Shown piece by piece: positions 45,334 through 55,231 of a stretch of 64,000 nt of DNA; within the stretch, counting starts at the first letter, position 1, and every line of letters starts with the position of its first letter. The position numbers and the translations under genes are program-made. Location: NCBI RefSeq assembly GCF_002742635.1, contig NZ_PEGF01000002.1, positions 1 through 64,000 on the forward strand. The letters are read 5' to 3'. The notes beneath the pieces are model-generated. The model was not told the origin of the DNA, searched no databases, and was given only the letters and a program-made list of their open reading frames with translations. The DNA comes from Caulobacter sp. X (GTDB taxonomy: Bacteria > Pseudomonadota > Alphaproteobacteria > Caulobacterales > Caulobacteraceae).

Positions 45334-45738
45334 CTAACGCCCCTCCAGCGCCGCCAGCACCGCCGGCTGCAGACGGGCCAGCTCGGCGAGGCGCTCGATC
45401 AGGGCCTCCTTGCTGTCCACCGCCAGGCCGTCGCGCAGGCGGGCCATGCGGTCGCGGACCTTCCCGAGGTCGGCGGCGTTGGCGGCGGCGACCACGGCCG
45501 CCTGGTGCTTGCAGGCGCCGAACTTCTCGAAGCCGGGGCAGGTGCAGGTTCCATCGCCGGCCGGCGCCCACAGCTGCACGACATAGAGGTCGCCGACGCT
45601 GCCGGTGACGTGGGCGGTGACCTTCTCGTCCTCGATCGCGACAAGGTCGACATCGCCCTTCTCGGCCATGGCCACGCCGGTGTCGAACCAGCGCTCGTCC
45701 ATGCGCTCGCGCCACGTGTCGGTGTCGAACAGACTCAT
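45334..45738 (-). CDS. SWIM zinc finger protein
   Basis: A 134-residue protein. The SWIM motif is TCTCPGFEKFGACKHQAAVVAA (CxCx8CxH), preceded by VTAHVTGSVGDLYVVQLWAP, a typical lead-in strand. SWIM domains bind DNA or proteins. The start ATG 45738 overlaps the stop of the upstream metallopeptidase gene (ATGA), so the two form a coupled operon. The function is unknown. Confidence 0.9.
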   Translation of the reverse strand: MSLFDTDTWRERMDERWFDTGVAMAEKGDVDLVAIEDEKVTAHVTGSVGDLYVVQLWAPAGDGTCTCPGFEKFGACKHQAAVVAAANAADLGKVRDRMARLRDGLAVDSKEALIERLAELARLQPAVLAALEGR

Positions 45739-46136
45739 GCCTCGTCCTCGATACGGTGGATGTCGTCGTCCGACAGGCCGAAATGGTGGCCGATTTCGTG
45801 GACCAGCACGTGGGTGATCAGCTCGCCCAGGCTGACGTCGCCGCGCTCGGCCCATTCGTCGAGGATCGGCCGGCGGTACAGGAACACCCGCGACGGCTGG
45901 GTGGCGAAATCGAGCACCGAGCGCTGGGAAAGGTCGACGCCCTGATAGAGGCCGGTCAGCTCGAAGGGGTCGGGGATGCCGAGCGCCTCCAGCACCTCCT
46001 CGTCGGGAAAGTCGTCGACCCGGATCACCACGTCGCCCGCTAGTTGGCGGAAGCCTTCGGGTAGGGCGTCGAAGGCCGCCTTGCCCAGGGCGGCGAAGTC
46101 GTCCAGCGACGGGGCGAGGCGATCGGACCAGGTCAT
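45735..46136 (-). CDS. Minimal zincin metallopeptidase family protein
   Basis: A 133-residue protein of the small metallopeptidase family (formerly DUF1025). The zinc motif is THVLVHEIGHHFGLSDDDI, with HExxHxxGxxD ligands, and VFLYRRPILDEWAERG is a family strand. No signal sequence, so cytoplasmic. The substrate is unknown. It is the first gene of the pair with the SWIM protein. Confidence 0.92.
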   Translation of the reverse strand: MTWSDRLAPSLDDFAALGKAAFDALPEGFRQLAGDVVIRVDDFPDEEVLEALGIPDPFELTGLYQGVDLSQRSVLDFATQPSRVFLYRRPILDEWAERGDVSLGELITHVLVHEIGHHFGLSDDDIHRIEDEA

Positions 46137-46290
46137 GGACTTCCAAATAGAGCGATTGGCCGGCGGCGCCAGCGCCCGTTTCCCCGAAATCGCGATGGCG
46201 GTTCGTGGACGGCCTTGATCGCGCTCTGGTCATGGCCCGACTAATCTGGGATTCTGATTCGAAGACCCGCTGGGGCAGCGACCCGTTTTG

Positions 46291-48600
46291 ATGACTTCGT
46301 ATGACCTGATCCTCGCGGCCGCGGCCGGGGCGGTTTGCCTCGCGCTTTGCGTCGCCCTGTGGGCGTTCGGACAGCGGCGGGGCTTCGAGGCGCGGATCGC
46401 GGCGCTGAAGGCGCGCTTAGCCCTGCAGGGCGGCGACGCCGAGGCGCCGGCCTGGGTCGAGGCCTTCGACTCCGCCGTCATCGCCGTCGAGGGCGGCCGC
46501 GCCAGCTTGATGGCGGGCGCCGAGGGCCTTTCCGCCTGCGCCCAGGTGCTGGGCGTTCCCGCCGACGTCCAGGCGGTGGTCGCCGCCCTGGGCGGCGCGG
46601 ATCCAGACCACGCCCACAAGCTTTCCGCCCTGTTCGAGCGCGGCCAGTCCTGCGCCTTCGACGCGCGCGGGCGCGGCGGCTGGGTCTCGGTCGAGGGCCG
46701 CGCGGCCGGAGCCATGGCCTGGCTGCGCCTGGCGCCGGTCAGCGGCCATGACGCGGGCCTGCCCTCGGCGGCGCGCTTCGCCGCCTTCGTCGACAGCGTG
46801 GTCGAGCCCGCCTGGATCGCCGGCGCCGACGGCCAGGCCGTCTGGGGCAACACCGCCTTCGTCCGCGCCGTCGGGGCCAGCGCCGCCTCGGCGCCCGCCC
46901 TGCTGGGCAAGAGCTTCGACCGCGCGGTCGACGCCATGGTCGTCGAGGCCGCCGCCAAGGGCGAGCGCAAGGAAGCGATCCGCTGGGTGAACCTCGAGGG
47001 GCGCCGCCGCGCGTTCCGGCTTTCCGCCCAGCCGCTGGAAGGCGGCGGGGTCGGCGTGTTCTGCGCCGACGTGACCGAGATCGAGGACGTTCGCGACGCC
47101 TTCAAGAAGCATGTCGAGGCCCACGACGAGACCCTGAACCACATCGCCGAGGCCGTGGCGATCTTCAGCGCCACCCGCCGCCTGTCGTTCCACAACACCG
47201 CCTTCGCCGAGCTCTGGGGGCTGGAGCCTGCCTGGTTGGCCGACCGTCCGACCCACGGCGAGATCCTCGATCGCCTGCGCCAGCGCCGCCGCCTGCCCGA
47301 GACGATCGACTACGCCGGCTGGAAGGCCGCCGAACTGGCCCGCTACGAGAGCCTGGGCCCCCAGGCCGACGACCTCTGGCACCTGCCCGACGGCCGCACG
47401 CTCAAGGTCGTGCGCCAGCCGCACCCGCTGGGCGGCATGCTGCTGATCTATTCCGACATCACCGGCGAGCTACGCCTGAAGGCCCAGTATAACGCCCTGA
47501 TCCAGGTGCAGCAGGCCACGCTGGACAAGCTGAACGACGCCGTCGCCGTGTTCGGCTCGGACGGCCGCCTGCGCCTGCACAACGAAGCCTTCGAGACCTT
47601 CTGGAACGTCACGCCGCACGCCCTCGAGGCGGCCGGCGACTTCGAAGGCGTGGTCGAGCTGTGCGTGCCGCGTCTGCATGACCTGGCCTTCTGGCGCGAG
47701 CTGAAGGGCCGTGTGGCCGATCCCGATCCGCAGATGCGCGCCCCGACCTCGGGTGAGGTGCGCACCTCGGACGACCGCATCGTCGTCTATCAGAGCCGGC
47801 CGCTGCCGGACGGCGCGACCCTGATCGCCTTCGCCGACGTCACCGACACCCGCGAGCTGCAGAGCGCCCTGGCGGACCGCTCCGCCGCGCTCGACGAGGC
47901 CGAGCGCCTGAAGCGCGACTTCGTCGGCAACGTCTCCTACGAGCTGCGCACGCCGCTGACGACGATCATCGGCTATTCCGAACTGCTGGAGCGGGCCGAC
48001 GGCCTGTCGGAGCGCGGCCGCAACCACGTGGCCGCCGTCCGCGCCGCCGCCACCCAGCTGGCCCGCTCGATCGACGATGTCTTGGACATGGCCCAGATCG
48101 ACGCCGGCGAAATGGCCTTGGAGATCCAGGACATCCGCGTCTCGGACCTCCTGATGAACGCCCAGGAACGCGCCCTGAAGGACGCCCAGCTGGGCGCGGT
48201 GACCCTGGCTGTCGAGTGCGAGGAGGACGTCGGCCTGATCCGCGGCGACGCCAAACGCCTGGCCCAGACCCTGGACCACCTGGTCGAGAACGCCTTGCGC
48301 CAGACGCCGCCCGGCGGCCGCGTGACCCTGTCGGCGCGCCGGGCCCTGGGCGAGGTGCGGTTGGATGTCTCAGACACGGGGCGGGGCGTGCCGTTCCACG
48401 TCCAGGCCCACATCTTCGACCGCTTTGTCGGCCGCGATCGCGGCGGGCCTGGCCTGGGCCTGGCCCTGGTCAAGGCGCTGGTCGAGCTGCACGGCGGCTG
48501 GGTGGCGCTGGAGAGCGAGCCGGGCAATGGCTCGACCTTCACCTGCCACCTGCCCGAGAACCAGCCGCCCGGGGCGTCGCAGCCGGAGCTGGGATTCTAG
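46291..48600 (+). CDS. divL: Cell-cycle kinase-like protein DivL
   Basis: A 769-residue membrane-anchored PAS kinase homologue, the length of Caulobacter DivL. One N-terminal helix (LILAAAAGAVCLALCVALWAF) is followed by several PAS domains and a kinase core. The H-box reads FVGNVSYELRTPL, with Tyr at codon 550 (47938-47940) in place of the phospho-accepting His, the defining feature of DivL. HATPase motifs are VSDTGRGVP and GLGLALVKAL. DivL links DivK phosphorylation to the CckA-CtrA pathway, setting cell fate. The ahcY gene follows. Confidence 0.95.
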   Translation: MTSYDLILAAAAGAVCLALCVALWAFGQRRGFEARIAALKARLALQGGDAEAPAWVEAFDSAVIAVEGGRASLMAGAEGLSACAQVLGVPADVQAVVAALGGADPDHAHKLSALFERGQSCAFDARGRGGWVSVEGRAAGAMAWLRLAPVSGHDAGLPSAARFAAFVDSVVEPAWIAGADGQAVWGNTAFVRAVGASAASAPALLGKSFDRAVDAMVVEAAAKGERKEAIRWVNLEGRRRAFRLSAQPLEGGGVGVFCADVTEIEDVRDAFKKHVEAHDETLNHIAEAVAIFSATRRLSFHNTAFAELWGLEPAWLADRPTHGEILDRLRQRRRLPETIDYAGWKAAELARYESLGPQADDLWHLPDGRTLKVVRQPHPLGGMLLIYSDITGELRLKAQYNALIQVQQATLDKLNDAVAVFGSDGRLRLHNEAFETFWNVTPHALEAAGDFEGVVELCVPRLHDLAFWRELKGRVADPDPQMRAPTSGEVRTSDDRIVVYQSRPLPDGATLIAFADVTDTRELQSALADRSAALDEAERLKRDFVGNVSYELRTPLTTIIGYSELLERADGLSERGRNHVAAVRAAATQLARSIDDVLDMAQIDAGEMALEIQDIRVSDLLMNAQERALKDAQLGAVTLAVECEEDVGLIRGDAKRLAQTLDHLVENALRQTPPGGRVTLSARRALGEVRLDVSDTGRGVPFHVQAHIFDRFVGRDRGGPGLGLALVKALVELHGGWVALESEPGNGSTFTCHLPENQPPGASQPELGF

Positions 48601-48621
48601 CGATTAGCCCGACTTGAGTAT

Positions 48622-48643
48622 CGCATAAGGATATCTTTATGCG
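48622..48643. promoter_or_regulatory. 22-bp inverted repeat in the ahcY promoter
   Basis: A near-perfect palindrome with arms CGCATAAGGAT and ATCTTTATGCG, mismatched at one pair. It has the size and AT-centre expected of an ArsR-type operator such as that of SahR, a repressor of ahcY known in other proteobacteria. Confidence 0.6.
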
Positions 48644-48661
48644 TTAATTGCTCGGAAGGGC

Positions 48662-48684
48662 TGGGCAGGGTATAAGCCTGCCCA
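48662..48684 (+). promoter_or_regulatory. Hairpin in the ahcY leader
   Basis: TGGGCAGG and CCTGCCCA form a perfect 8-bp stem around GTATAAG. It lies 26 bases before the GTG start, so it would be in the leader RNA if transcription starts near the palindrome. A riboswitch is possible, but no SAH riboswitch consensus was recognised. Confidence 0.5.
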
Positions 48685-48709
48685 AGATCCCATCCCGCAG
48701 GAGCCGCTC

Positions 48710-50101
<1,392 letters not shown>

Positions 50102-50124
50102 GCCGTCCATCTTTCGGCTTTCGG

Positions 50125-50162
50125 AGGGCTCGTCGCGCAAGCGGCGGGCCCTTCTGCTTTTC
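50125..50162 (+). terminator. ahcY terminator
   Basis: AGGGCTCGTCGC and GCGGCGGGCCCT pair with G-T wobbles around GCAA, followed by TCTGCTTTTC. It lies 24 bases after the ahcY stop. Confidence 0.7.
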
Positions 50163-50205
50163 GGGCGCCTGTTCAAGCCTGGAAGGCTCGGCTAATCGCT
50201 AGGTC

Positions 50206-51054
50206 ATGCCGCTCGCCCTGATCCTCTCCAGCCACGTCGCCGGCAGCCAGGTCGGCGCGACCGCTCAGGCCGCGGCGCTGGCGCCGTTCGCGATCGACGC
50301 CATGGTCGTCCCCACGGTGCTGTTCGGCCGTCACCCCGGCTGGGGCGCGCCCGGCGGCGCGGCGACGCCGATCGCGATCTTCGAAGGGATGCTGGAAGGC
50401 ATCGCGGCCAACGGCCTCTTCGGTCGCACCGACCTCGTCGTCACCGGCTATTTCGCCAGCCCCGCCCAGGTCGAGGCGGCCGCGCGCGCCATCGACGCGG
50501 TTCGCGCCGCCCCGCGCGACGGCGCCTTCGCGCCCGCGCCGACCGTGATCGTCGACCCGACCGTGGGCGACGAGGGCAAGGGCCTCTATGTCCCCGCCGA
50601 GACCGCCGAGGCGATCCGCGCGTTGCTGATTCCGCGCGCTGACCTCGTGGCCTGCAACGCTTGGGAGCTGCAGTGGCTGACGAATGCCGAGGCCCGCGAA
50701 CCCGCCACCGCCCTGCGCGCCGCGCGGCAACTGGGCAAGCCGGTCCTCGTTTCCTCGATCCGTCGCGGCGACGAGATCGGCGCGGTCCTGGCGACGGCGG
50801 ACGAAGCCTGGCTGGCCCTGCACGCCCAGATCGACACGGCGCCGAACGGAACCGGCGACCTTCTGACCGCGCTCTACGCGGCGGCCGTGGTCGAGGGCCA
50901 GACGCTGTCGCACGGCCTGGCTCGAGCCGTCGGCGGCGTCGCCGAGACCGTCGCGGCCGCCAAGCTTTGGAACGCCCCCGAACTGCCGATCGTGGCCCTG
51001 GGCGCGCGCCTGAAGCAGACCTCTCCCTCTGTCCGCATTGAACGGCTGGCTTAA
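50206..51054 (+). CDS. pdxY: Pyridoxal kinase
   Basis: A 282-residue ribokinase-fold enzyme phosphorylating vitamin B6 aldehydes. LILSSHVAGSQVGATAQAAAL and VVPTVLFGRHPGW match pyridoxal kinases. VIVDPTVGDEGKGLYVP and CNAWELQWLTN follow, and the catalytic site NGTGDLLTALYAAA has the GTGD anion-hole motif. The next gene starts 3 bases after the stop, so they are probably co-transcribed. Confidence 0.92.
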   Translation: MPLALILSSHVAGSQVGATAQAAALAPFAIDAMVVPTVLFGRHPGWGAPGGAATPIAIFEGMLEGIAANGLFGRTDLVVTGYFASPAQVEAAARAIDAVRAAPRDGAFAPAPTVIVDPTVGDEGKGLYVPAETAEAIRALLIPRADLVACNAWELQWLTNAEAREPATALRAARQLGKPVLVSSIRRGDEIGAVLATADEAWLALHAQIDTAPNGTGDLLTALYAAAVVEGQTLSHGLARAVGGVAETVAAAKLWNAPELPIVALGARLKQTSPSVRIERLA

Positions 51055-51057
51055 GAC

Positions 51058-52182
51058 ATGACCGACATCACCGGCCTCTGCCCCGAGCGCTTCGCCCGTG
51101 TCCGCGACGCCTTCGAAGCCAATTTCCAGGACGGCGGCGAGCTGGGCGCGCGCTTTTCCTTCGCCATCGACGGCGAGATCGTCCTCGACCTGATGGGCGG
51201 CTTCGCCGACCGCAAGCGCGAGGTCCCGTTCGGTCCCGACACCCTGACGGCCCTGTTCTCGACCACCAAGGCCGTGGCGGCCCTGATGGTCGCGCGTCTC
51301 GTCGACGAGGGACGCCTAGCCTACGACCAGCGCGTCGCCGACGTCTGGCCCGAGTTCGCGCAGAACGGCAAGCAGGACGTCACGGTCGAGCAGGCCCTGT
51401 CGCACCAGGCGGGCCTGTCGGGCTTTCCGGACGAGACCGATCCAGCCATCTGGTTTGACTGGGACGCCACCTGCGCCAAGCTGGCCGCCATGGCCCCGCT
51501 GTTCCCGATCGGGTCGGCCAGCGGCTACCACCCGGTGACCTATGGCTACCTGGCCGGCGAGATCTTCCGCCGCGTCGACGGCCGCACGATGGGCGCGGCG
51601 CTACGCGAGGACATCTGCGCGCCGCTGGGCCTCGACCTCTGGATCGGCCTGCCCGACAGCGAGCACGACCGCGTCGCCGACCTGATGCGTCCGACGGCCA
51701 TGCCGCAGTTCGGCGAGATCAACGCCGCCGTGACCGCCGCCTTCTTCAAGCCCTGGTCCTCGCCAGGCGGCAAGGGCGCGGCCGAGTGGCGGCGGGTCGA
51801 GATCCCCTCGGCCAACGGCCACGCCACCGCGCCGGCCCTGGCGCGGCTGATGGGCGCTCTGGCCAGCGGCGGGACGCTGGACGGCCGCTCGCTGATCACG
51901 CCCGCCGGGATCAAGGCCGCCACCGCCGAGCGCATCCGCGGCCGCGACCTGGTCCTGCCCTACGAGATCAGCTGGGGCGCGGGCTTCATGCGCAATGAGC
52001 CCAACTTCTTCTACGGCCCGACGGCCGAGGCGTTCGGTCATTCGGGCTGGGGCGGCTCGTGCGCCTTCGCCGATCCGACGCGGGGCGTGTCGGGGGCCTA
52101 TGTGATGAACAAGCAAGGTAACGCCCTGATCGGCGATCCCCGCGCCGTGCGGCTGATCGAGGCGGCCTACGCCTGCCTTTAG
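51058..52182 (+). CDS. Beta-lactamase-fold serine hydrolase (class C-like)
   Basis: A 374-residue serine hydrolase of the EstB/penicillin-binding type. LFSTTKAVAALMVARLVDEG holds the SxxK nucleophile (S-T-T-K), YHPVTYGYLAGEIFRRV the Tyr motif, and HSGWGGSCAFADP the third motif. It has no signal peptide, so it is likely a cytoplasmic esterase, not a periplasmic beta-lactamase. Its start is just 3 bases beyond the pdxY stop. Confidence 0.9.
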   Translation: MTDITGLCPERFARVRDAFEANFQDGGELGARFSFAIDGEIVLDLMGGFADRKREVPFGPDTLTALFSTTKAVAALMVARLVDEGRLAYDQRVADVWPEFAQNGKQDVTVEQALSHQAGLSGFPDETDPAIWFDWDATCAKLAAMAPLFPIGSASGYHPVTYGYLAGEIFRRVDGRTMGAALREDICAPLGLDLWIGLPDSEHDRVADLMRPTAMPQFGEINAAVTAAFFKPWSSPGGKGAAEWRRVEIPSANGHATAPALARLMGALASGGTLDGRSLITPAGIKAATAERIRGRDLVLPYEISWGAGFMRNEPNFFYGPTAEAFGHSGWGGSCAFADPTRGVSGAYVMNKQGNALIGDPRAVRLIEAAYACL

Positions 52183-52230
52183 CGAGGCGTTCAGGCTTTG
52201 GGCCTAGGCCTTTCCGCGAAGGAGAGGCCC

Positions 52231-53037
52231 ATGGTCCGCACCGCCACACCCATCGCTCTGGGCGTCCTGGCCTTGCTGGCGCTGGCCGGCGCCGCGCGCG
52301 CGCAGGAGCGCGACTTCTGCGCCGATCGGCCGGGCAAGGGCTCGCCGCCCTGCGTGCTCGACAAGGGCCGCTTCCAGGTCGAGGTCAGCGGCGCCGACGC
52401 CGCCTTCACGCGCGGCGGCGGGGTGTCGGTCGATGACGTCTCGTACGGCGCTCTGGAGCTGCGCCTGGGCCTGGCCTCGATGGTCGAGGGGCAAATGACC
52501 TGGACGCCGCGCGAGCGGGCGCGCACCCGCGACCACGGTGTCGTCTCGACCGTCTCGGGCTCTGGCGACCTCGGCATGGCGTTGCGCTGGTCGCTGAAGA
52601 ACCCGGCGGGGGATGGCTTTTCCGCCGCGATCCAGCCCTTCGCCATCGCTCCGACGGGCGCGGACGGGATCGGCGGCGACGCCTGGCAGGGCGGGGTGAT
52701 CGTCCCGGTCTCCATTCCGCTGAATGGGGACTGGTCGCTGAGCCTGTCGCCCGAAGCGGATGTCCGCCCCAACGCCTCGGGATTGGGGCGTCACGCCGCC
52801 TACGCCCTGGCCGGCGGCGTCGGACGCGCCGTGGGGCCGGCGAACCTGGGCGCCGAGCTTTGGGTCGATGTCGACGACGATCCGGCCGAGCGCGTGACCA
52901 AGGCCAGCTTTGACCTGACTGCCGCCTGGACGCCCAAGGGGCTGAAGGACGTCCAGCTGGACGCCTCGGCCTATGTCGGCCTGAACCGGAAGACTCCCGA
53001 CCTGGAGCTCGTCGTCGGGCTCGCCCACCGCTTTTAG
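52231..53037 (+). CDS. Outer-membrane beta-barrel protein, transporter-like
   Basis: A 268-residue protein with a signal peptide (TPIALGVLALLALAGAARA). The mature part is built of alternating short strands and ends with the aromatic terminus VVGLAHRF typical of outer-membrane barrels. Conserved segments such as GSGDLGMALRWSLKN and VPVSIPLNGDWSLSLSPEADV recall the phenol-degradation MetA-like transporter family. The cargo is unknown. GGAGAGGCCC precedes ATG 52231. It converges with rarD, overlapping by 4 bases. Confidence 0.8.
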   Translation: MVRTATPIALGVLALLALAGAARAQERDFCADRPGKGSPPCVLDKGRFQVEVSGADAAFTRGGGVSVDDVSYGALELRLGLASMVEGQMTWTPRERARTRDHGVVSTVSGSGDLGMALRWSLKNPAGDGFSAAIQPFAIAPTGADGIGGDAWQGGVIVPVSIPLNGDWSLSLSPEADVRPNASGLGRHAAYALAGGVGRAVGPANLGAELWVDVDDDPAERVTKASFDLTAAWTPKGLKDVQLDASAYVGLNRKTPDLELVVGLAHRF

Positions 53038-53936
53038 GCGGCGGCCAGCACCCGCGTCTTCTTCCAGGCGCCGTAGGCGAAGGTCGCCACGCCTAGCCAG
53101 ATGAACACGAACGACAGCGCTCGCAGCGCCGTGAACGGCTCGCCGAACGCCACGCCCAGCGCGAACTGCAGGGTGGGGGCGATGAACTGCAGGAAGCCGA
53201 CGGCCGACAACGGCAGGCGGCGGGCCGACCAGGCGAACAGCGCCAGCGGGACGACCGTGGCGGGGCCGGCCAGGGCCAGCAGGGCGGTGACGCCGGCGCC
53301 GGTCCCGAAGTGGCCGTGACCGCTGGCCTGCAGCGCCAGCACGTAGATCAGGCCGGGCAGGGCCAGATAGGCGCATTCGATGAACAGGCCCGTCTGGGCG
53401 TCGGCCTTCACCTGCTTTCGCAGGATCGCATAGACGCAGAAGGTCAGGGCCAGACCCAGCGAGACGATCGGCAGGTGGCCCAGGGCCACCGTCTGGATCG
53501 CCACGCCGACGGCCGCGAAGCCGATCGCCACCTTGCCCTCGGTCGTCATGCGTTCGCGGAACAGCAGGGCGCCGGCCGCCATGTTCATCAGCGGGTTGAT
53601 GTAATAGCCGAGGCTGGCCTCGATCACGTGGCCGGCGTTGACCGCGAAGACGTAGATCGTCCAGTTGCCGAAGATCGCCAGGGTCGACAGGGCCAGCACG
53701 CCCAGGGTCTTGGGCTGGCGCAGCACCTGGGCCACCTGGCCGCCTTGCTTGGCGATCAGCACCAGGCCGCCGGCCCACAGCACCGACCACAGCGTCCGGT
53801 GGGCGATCATCTCCCAGGAGGTGACTCCCAGGTTCGCCAGCAAGTGGAAATAGAGGGGCAAAAAGCCCCAGAGCGAATAGCAGGCGACCCCGGCGATATA
53901 GGCCGAGCGGCTTTCGTTCTGCGTACTGGGTGGCAT
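53034..53936 (-). CDS. rarD: RarD (EamA family) transporter
   Basis: A 300-residue inner-membrane protein with ten hydrophobic segments. The family opening YIAGVACYSLWGFLPLYFHLL and RTLWSVLWAGGLVL, NWTIYVFAVNAGHVIEASLGYYINPLMNM, and GFLQFIAPTLQFALGV are RarD hallmarks. The substrate is unproven, but RarD relatives move small metabolites. ATG 53936 is preceded by AAAGGTTCGG. No operon partner. Confidence 0.92.
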   Translation of the reverse strand: MPPSTQNESRSAYIAGVACYSLWGFLPLYFHLLANLGVTSWEMIAHRTLWSVLWAGGLVLIAKQGGQVAQVLRQPKTLGVLALSTLAIFGNWTIYVFAVNAGHVIEASLGYYINPLMNMAAGALLFRERMTTEGKVAIGFAAVGVAIQTVALGHLPIVSLGLALTFCVYAILRKQVKADAQTGLFIECAYLALPGLIYVLALQASGHGHFGTGAGVTALLALAGPATVVPLALFAWSARRLPLSAVGFLQFIAPTLQFALGVAFGEPFTALRALSFVFIWLGVATFAYGAWKKTRVLAAA

Positions 53937-54080
53937 GATCCGAACCTTTCGGAAGGCTTCTCGCAAATAGGAAGCCCGCCGTCCGCCGACATCTTGCGGT
54001 GGTTCGGGAAAATCTGGACCGGCGCCCAGGAAATCCGTCGTCCTCCGCTTCGCTGGCGAAGGACGACGGGGATGGTCGTC

Positions 54081-55109
54081 TTAAGCCGGCGTCTTCTGCT
54101 TGATCAGGCCCTTGTCGTGCAGCAACTGGGCGATCTGCACCGCGTTCAGGGCCGCGCCCTTGCGCAGGTTGTCCGAGACGCACCAGAAGACCAGGCCGTT
54201 CTCGACGGTCGGGTCCTTGCGGATGCGCGAGACATAGACCGGGAACTCGCCCTGGGCTTCCTTGGGCGTGATGTAGCCGCCGTCCTCACGCTTATCGACC
54301 ACGACGACGCCGTCGGCCTCGCGCAGGATCTCGCGGGCCTCGTCCTCGTCCAGAGGGCTCTCGAACTCGACGTTCACGGCTTCGGAGTGGCCGACCATGA
54401 CCGGCACGCGCACGCAGGTGGCGACCAGCTGGATGTTCGGATCCAGGATCTTCTGGGTCTCGGCGGTCATCTTCCACTCTTCCTTGGTGAAGCCGTCGTC
54501 CAGGAAGACGTCGATGTGGGGGATGACGTTGAAGGCGATCTGCTTGGTGAACTTCTTGGGCGGCGGGGCGCCCAGGACGTAGACGCCCTTGGTCTGGTCC
54601 CACAGCTCGTCCATGCCTTCCTTGCCCGCGCCCGAGACCGACTGATAGGTCGAGACGACCACCCGCTTGATCTTGGCCTCGTCGTGCAGGGGCTTCAGCG
54701 CCACGACCAGCTGCGCCGTCGAGCAGTTGGGGTTGGCGATGATGTTCTTCGGGATGCTGTTGACCGCCTCGGGGTTCACTTCCGGCACGACCAGCGGCAC
54801 GTCCGGGTCCATCCGGAAGTGGCTGGAGTTGTCGATGACGATCGGACCAGCCGCGCCGATCTTCTCGCCCCAGGCCTTGGAGATCGCGCCGCCGGCGCTC
54901 ATCAGCACGATGTCGACCTTGCTGAAGTCGAACTGTTCGAGGTCCTCGCAGCGCAGGATCTCGTTGCCGAACGAGACCTCGACGCCGATGGATTTGCGGC
55001 TGGCGATGGCGTGCATCTTGTCCACGGGGAATTTCACTTCCTCGAGGATGTTGAACATCTCGCGGCCCACATTGCCCGTCGCGCCGACCACGGCGACCCG
55101 GTAACCCAT
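54081..55109 (-). CDS. asd: Aspartate-semialdehyde dehydrogenase
   Basis: A 342-residue enzyme of the aspartate pathway leading to lysine, methionine, threonine and diaminopimelate. VAVVGATGNVGREMFNIL is the NADP loop, the catalytic Cys129 is in IANPNCSTAQL, and GHSEAVNVEFESPL contains the His region. ATG 55109 has AGGAGAGCG upstream; a longer frame from 55139 lacks family similarity. Confidence 0.96.
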   Translation of the reverse strand: MGYRVAVVGATGNVGREMFNILEEVKFPVDKMHAIASRKSIGVEVSFGNEILRCEDLEQFDFSKVDIVLMSAGGAISKAWGEKIGAAGPIVIDNSSHFRMDPDVPLVVPEVNPEAVNSIPKNIIANPNCSTAQLVVALKPLHDEAKIKRVVVSTYQSVSGAGKEGMDELWDQTKGVYVLGAPPPKKFTKQIAFNVIPHIDVFLDDGFTKEEWKMTAETQKILDPNIQLVATCVRVPVMVGHSEAVNVEFESPLDEDEAREILREADGVVVVDKREDGGYITPKEAQGEFPVYVSRIRKDPTVENGLVFWCVSDNLRKGAALNAVQIAQLLHDKGLIKQKTPA

Positions 55110-55231
55110 CGCGCTCTCCTGAAAACTCTGGTCCGCCACAGATCGCGGAGCGGCGTTCCGTTACGCCTCATGCCCCCTTTTCGCAAGGCGAGGAAAGCTG
55201 GCGCGGCGATCAGGCGGGCTGCCCCGAAGCC

